From: Oscillospiraceae bacterium
Lineage (GTDB): Bacteria > Bacillota_A > Clostridia > Oscillospirales > Oscillospiraceae
DNA length: 7,567 nucleotides
Direction of reading: 5' to 3'
Assembly (NCBI GenBank): GCA_017537045.1
Contig: JAFYLN010000120.1
Location: forward strand, 1-7,567
The notes below the pieces were generated by a model that did no database searches, had not been told where the DNA came from, and saw nothing but the letters and a program-made list of their open reading frames with translations. The position numbers were made by a program, and so were the translations under genes. Every line of letters begins with the position of its first letter. Position 1 is the first letter of the stretch. Positions 6,520 through 7,567 of this stretch are shown here, in pieces.

Positions 6520-7311
6520 TTAAGCTTTGGCGGCCTTTACAATGTCGCCCACACCGTCCAGAACCATGGTGGGACGGTAACCGTAAGTTTTCAGGGTCTC
6601 TCTGGTAGATACGCCGGACAAAACCAGCACAGTGGACATGCCGGACTCCAGACCGGAGATCACATCGGTGTCCATCCGGTCGCCGATCATCACGGCGTCA
6701 GCGGAGTGACAGTTCAAGATCCGCAGGCCGGTGCGCATCATAAGAGGGTTGGGCTTGCCGCAGAAGTAAGCCTGCACACCGGTGGCCATTTCAATGGGAG
6801 AAACCAGTGCTCTGCAAGCGGGGGCAATGCCGTGCTCAATAGGACCGGAGATGTCAGAGTTAGCGCCGATCAGCTTAGCACCGCCCAGAACCAGGTTGGT
6901 GGCTTTGGTGAGGGTATCCAGATTGTAGGTTCTACCCTCACCGACAACCACATAGTCGGGGTTGACATCGTTCATGGTGCAGCCGGCTTCGTACAGTGCG
7001 TGGGTCAGACCGGCCTCGCCGATGGCGTACACAGAACAGCCTGGAGACTGTTCTTTCAGAAAGGCAGCTGTTGCCAGGGCGCTGGTGTAGAAGTGTTCCT
7101 GGGAAACATCCAGACCCAAACGCTTCAGCTTCTGCTGCAGTTCCATAGGGGTGCAGCTGCTGTTGTTGGTCAGGAACAGATATTCTTTCTTTTCTTCGTT
7201 CAGCCAGTTGATAAACTCAGCCACACCGGGCAGGACGATATTGCCATGATAGATGACACCATCCATATCACAGATGAAGCCCTTCTTTTTATTGAAATCA
7301 ATAGCTGCCAT
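6520..7311 (-). CDS. HAD-IIA family (NagD-like) sugar-phosphate phosphatase
   Basis: A 263-residue cytosolic phosphatase of the HAD superfamily, subfamily IIA. All four HAD motifs are visible: nucleophile and acid D15 and D17 in CDMDGVIYHG, motif II T48 in FLTNNSS, Lys186 in FCGKPNP, and the Mg-binding acids D211 and D216 in IGDRMDTDV. The large cap domain between motifs II and III is typical of NagD/pNPPase-like enzymes. The substrate cannot be read from sequence; sugar phosphates are common in the family, and AraL of the Bacillus subtilis arabinose operon is a relative in a comparable position. Its place between the sugar symporter (17-base gap) and galK (13-base gap) suggests galactose-1-phosphate or another Leloir intermediate, which is an inference. 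AAGGAG at 7320-7325, eight bases before the ATG, supports the start. Confidence 0.93.
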   Translation of the reverse strand: MAAIDFNKKKGFICDMDGVIYHGNIVLPGVAEFINWLNEEKKEYLFLTNNSSCTPMELQQKLKRLGLDVSQEHFYTSALATAAFLKEQSPGCSVYAIGEAGLTHALYEAGCTMNDVNPDYVVVGEGRTYNLDTLTKATNLVLGGAKLIGANSDISGPIEHGIAPACRALVSPIEMATGVQAYFCGKPNPLMMRTGLRILNCHSADAVMIGDRMDTDVISGLESGMSTVLVLSGVSTRETLKTYGYRPTMVLDGVGDIVKAAKA

Positions 7312-7328
7312 AATAGGATCTCCTTTGA

Positions 7329-7567
7329 TTATGCGTTTTTCTGTGCGATCAGGTCTTTGTTTGCCTTTTCAACACGCAGGAACACCAGCAGGAAGCCGAC
7401 AGCTGCGTTGAGGATGATGGGCATCCACAGATACAGGAACTGCAGCATGTTGACAGTAGATGCGGTCTGCACTGCCACATTCTCTACATAGCCTGCAGCA
7501 TCCAACATCCAGCCGCAGATTGCGGTGCCCAGTGCGCCGCCCAGCTTAATGCCCAGGGAGGAACAGG
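7329..7567 (-). CDS. GPH-family sugar:cation symporter, C-terminal fragment
   Basis: The last 78 codons of a membrane transporter, ending at a TAA at 7329-7331; the start lies outside the window. The fragment has the end of the MelB/LacY-type glycoside-pentoside-hexuronide symporter fold. A glycine-rich helix (SLGIKLGGALGTAICGW) is followed by a loop with AAGYVENVAVQT, then a final membrane helix (about MLQFLYLWMPIILNAAVGF to LLVFL) and a short charged tail ending IAQKNA. No C-terminal enzyme IIA-like domain is present, unlike LacS of streptococci. As the most upstream gene seen in the operon, it probably brings in galactose or a galactoside such as lactose with H+ or Na+. The substrate is inferred from the neighbours only. 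The HAD gene follows after 17 bases. Confidence 0.8.
   Translation of the reverse strand, partial: CSSLGIKLGGALGTAICGWMLDAAGYVENVAVQTASTVNMLQFLYLWMPIILNAAVGFLLVFLRVEKANKDLIAQKNA

Overview
The window is one unbroken run of minus-strand genes forming a galactose-utilisation (Leloir pathway) operon. The transcript reads from high to low coordinates, so the order of expression is: end of a GPH-family sugar:cation symporter, a HAD-IIA (NagD-like) phosphatase, galactokinase (galK), galactose-1-phosphate uridylyltransferase (galT, class II), a ROK-family glucokinase-type sugar kinase, a small HPr-like protein without the catalytic histidine, UDP-glucose 4-epimerase (galE), and the first 467 codons of a Na/Pi cotransporter with a PhoU-like tail. 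Both end genes are cut by the window edges. No tRNA, rRNA, CRISPR array, insertion sequence, regulator gene, beta-galactosidase, mutarotase or phosphoglucomutase is visible.

Organism: base composition looks slightly above 50% GC by eye, and Shine-Dalgarno sites are strong AGGAGG-type. GalT is the class II form typical of Firmicutes, and the galactokinase carries a divergent signature (GRTEIGGNHTDH) that I associate from memory with clostridial gut bacteria. A gut Clostridia of the Oscillospiraceae/Ruminococcaceae kind is my best guess; this is an inference, not an identification.

Layout: 7329-7567 symporter C-terminus; 6520-7311 HAD phosphatase; 5373-6506 galK; 5265-5372 a 108-base gap with two strong, mutually exclusive inverted repeats ending in a T-run just before the galT start; 3765-5264 galT; 2809-3741 ROK kinase; 2737-2808 a 72-base gap with a weaker hairpin; 2467-2736 HPr-like protein; 1439-2443 galE; 1-1403 Na/Pi cotransporter. 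The other gaps are 13-35 bases long, and almost every gene has its own clear ribosome binding site.

How the genes work together: the symporter would import galactose or a galactoside. GalK makes galactose-1-phosphate, GalT exchanges it with UDP-glucose to give glucose-1-phosphate and UDP-galactose, and GalE regenerates UDP-glucose. The ROK kinase would phosphorylate free glucose, for example from lactose. The HAD phosphatase may drain excess sugar phosphate and the Na/Pi transporter may restore phosphate; both roles are inferred. The two most interesting points are the attenuator-like alternative fold between galK and galT, and the Crh-like HPr paralogue inside the operon.
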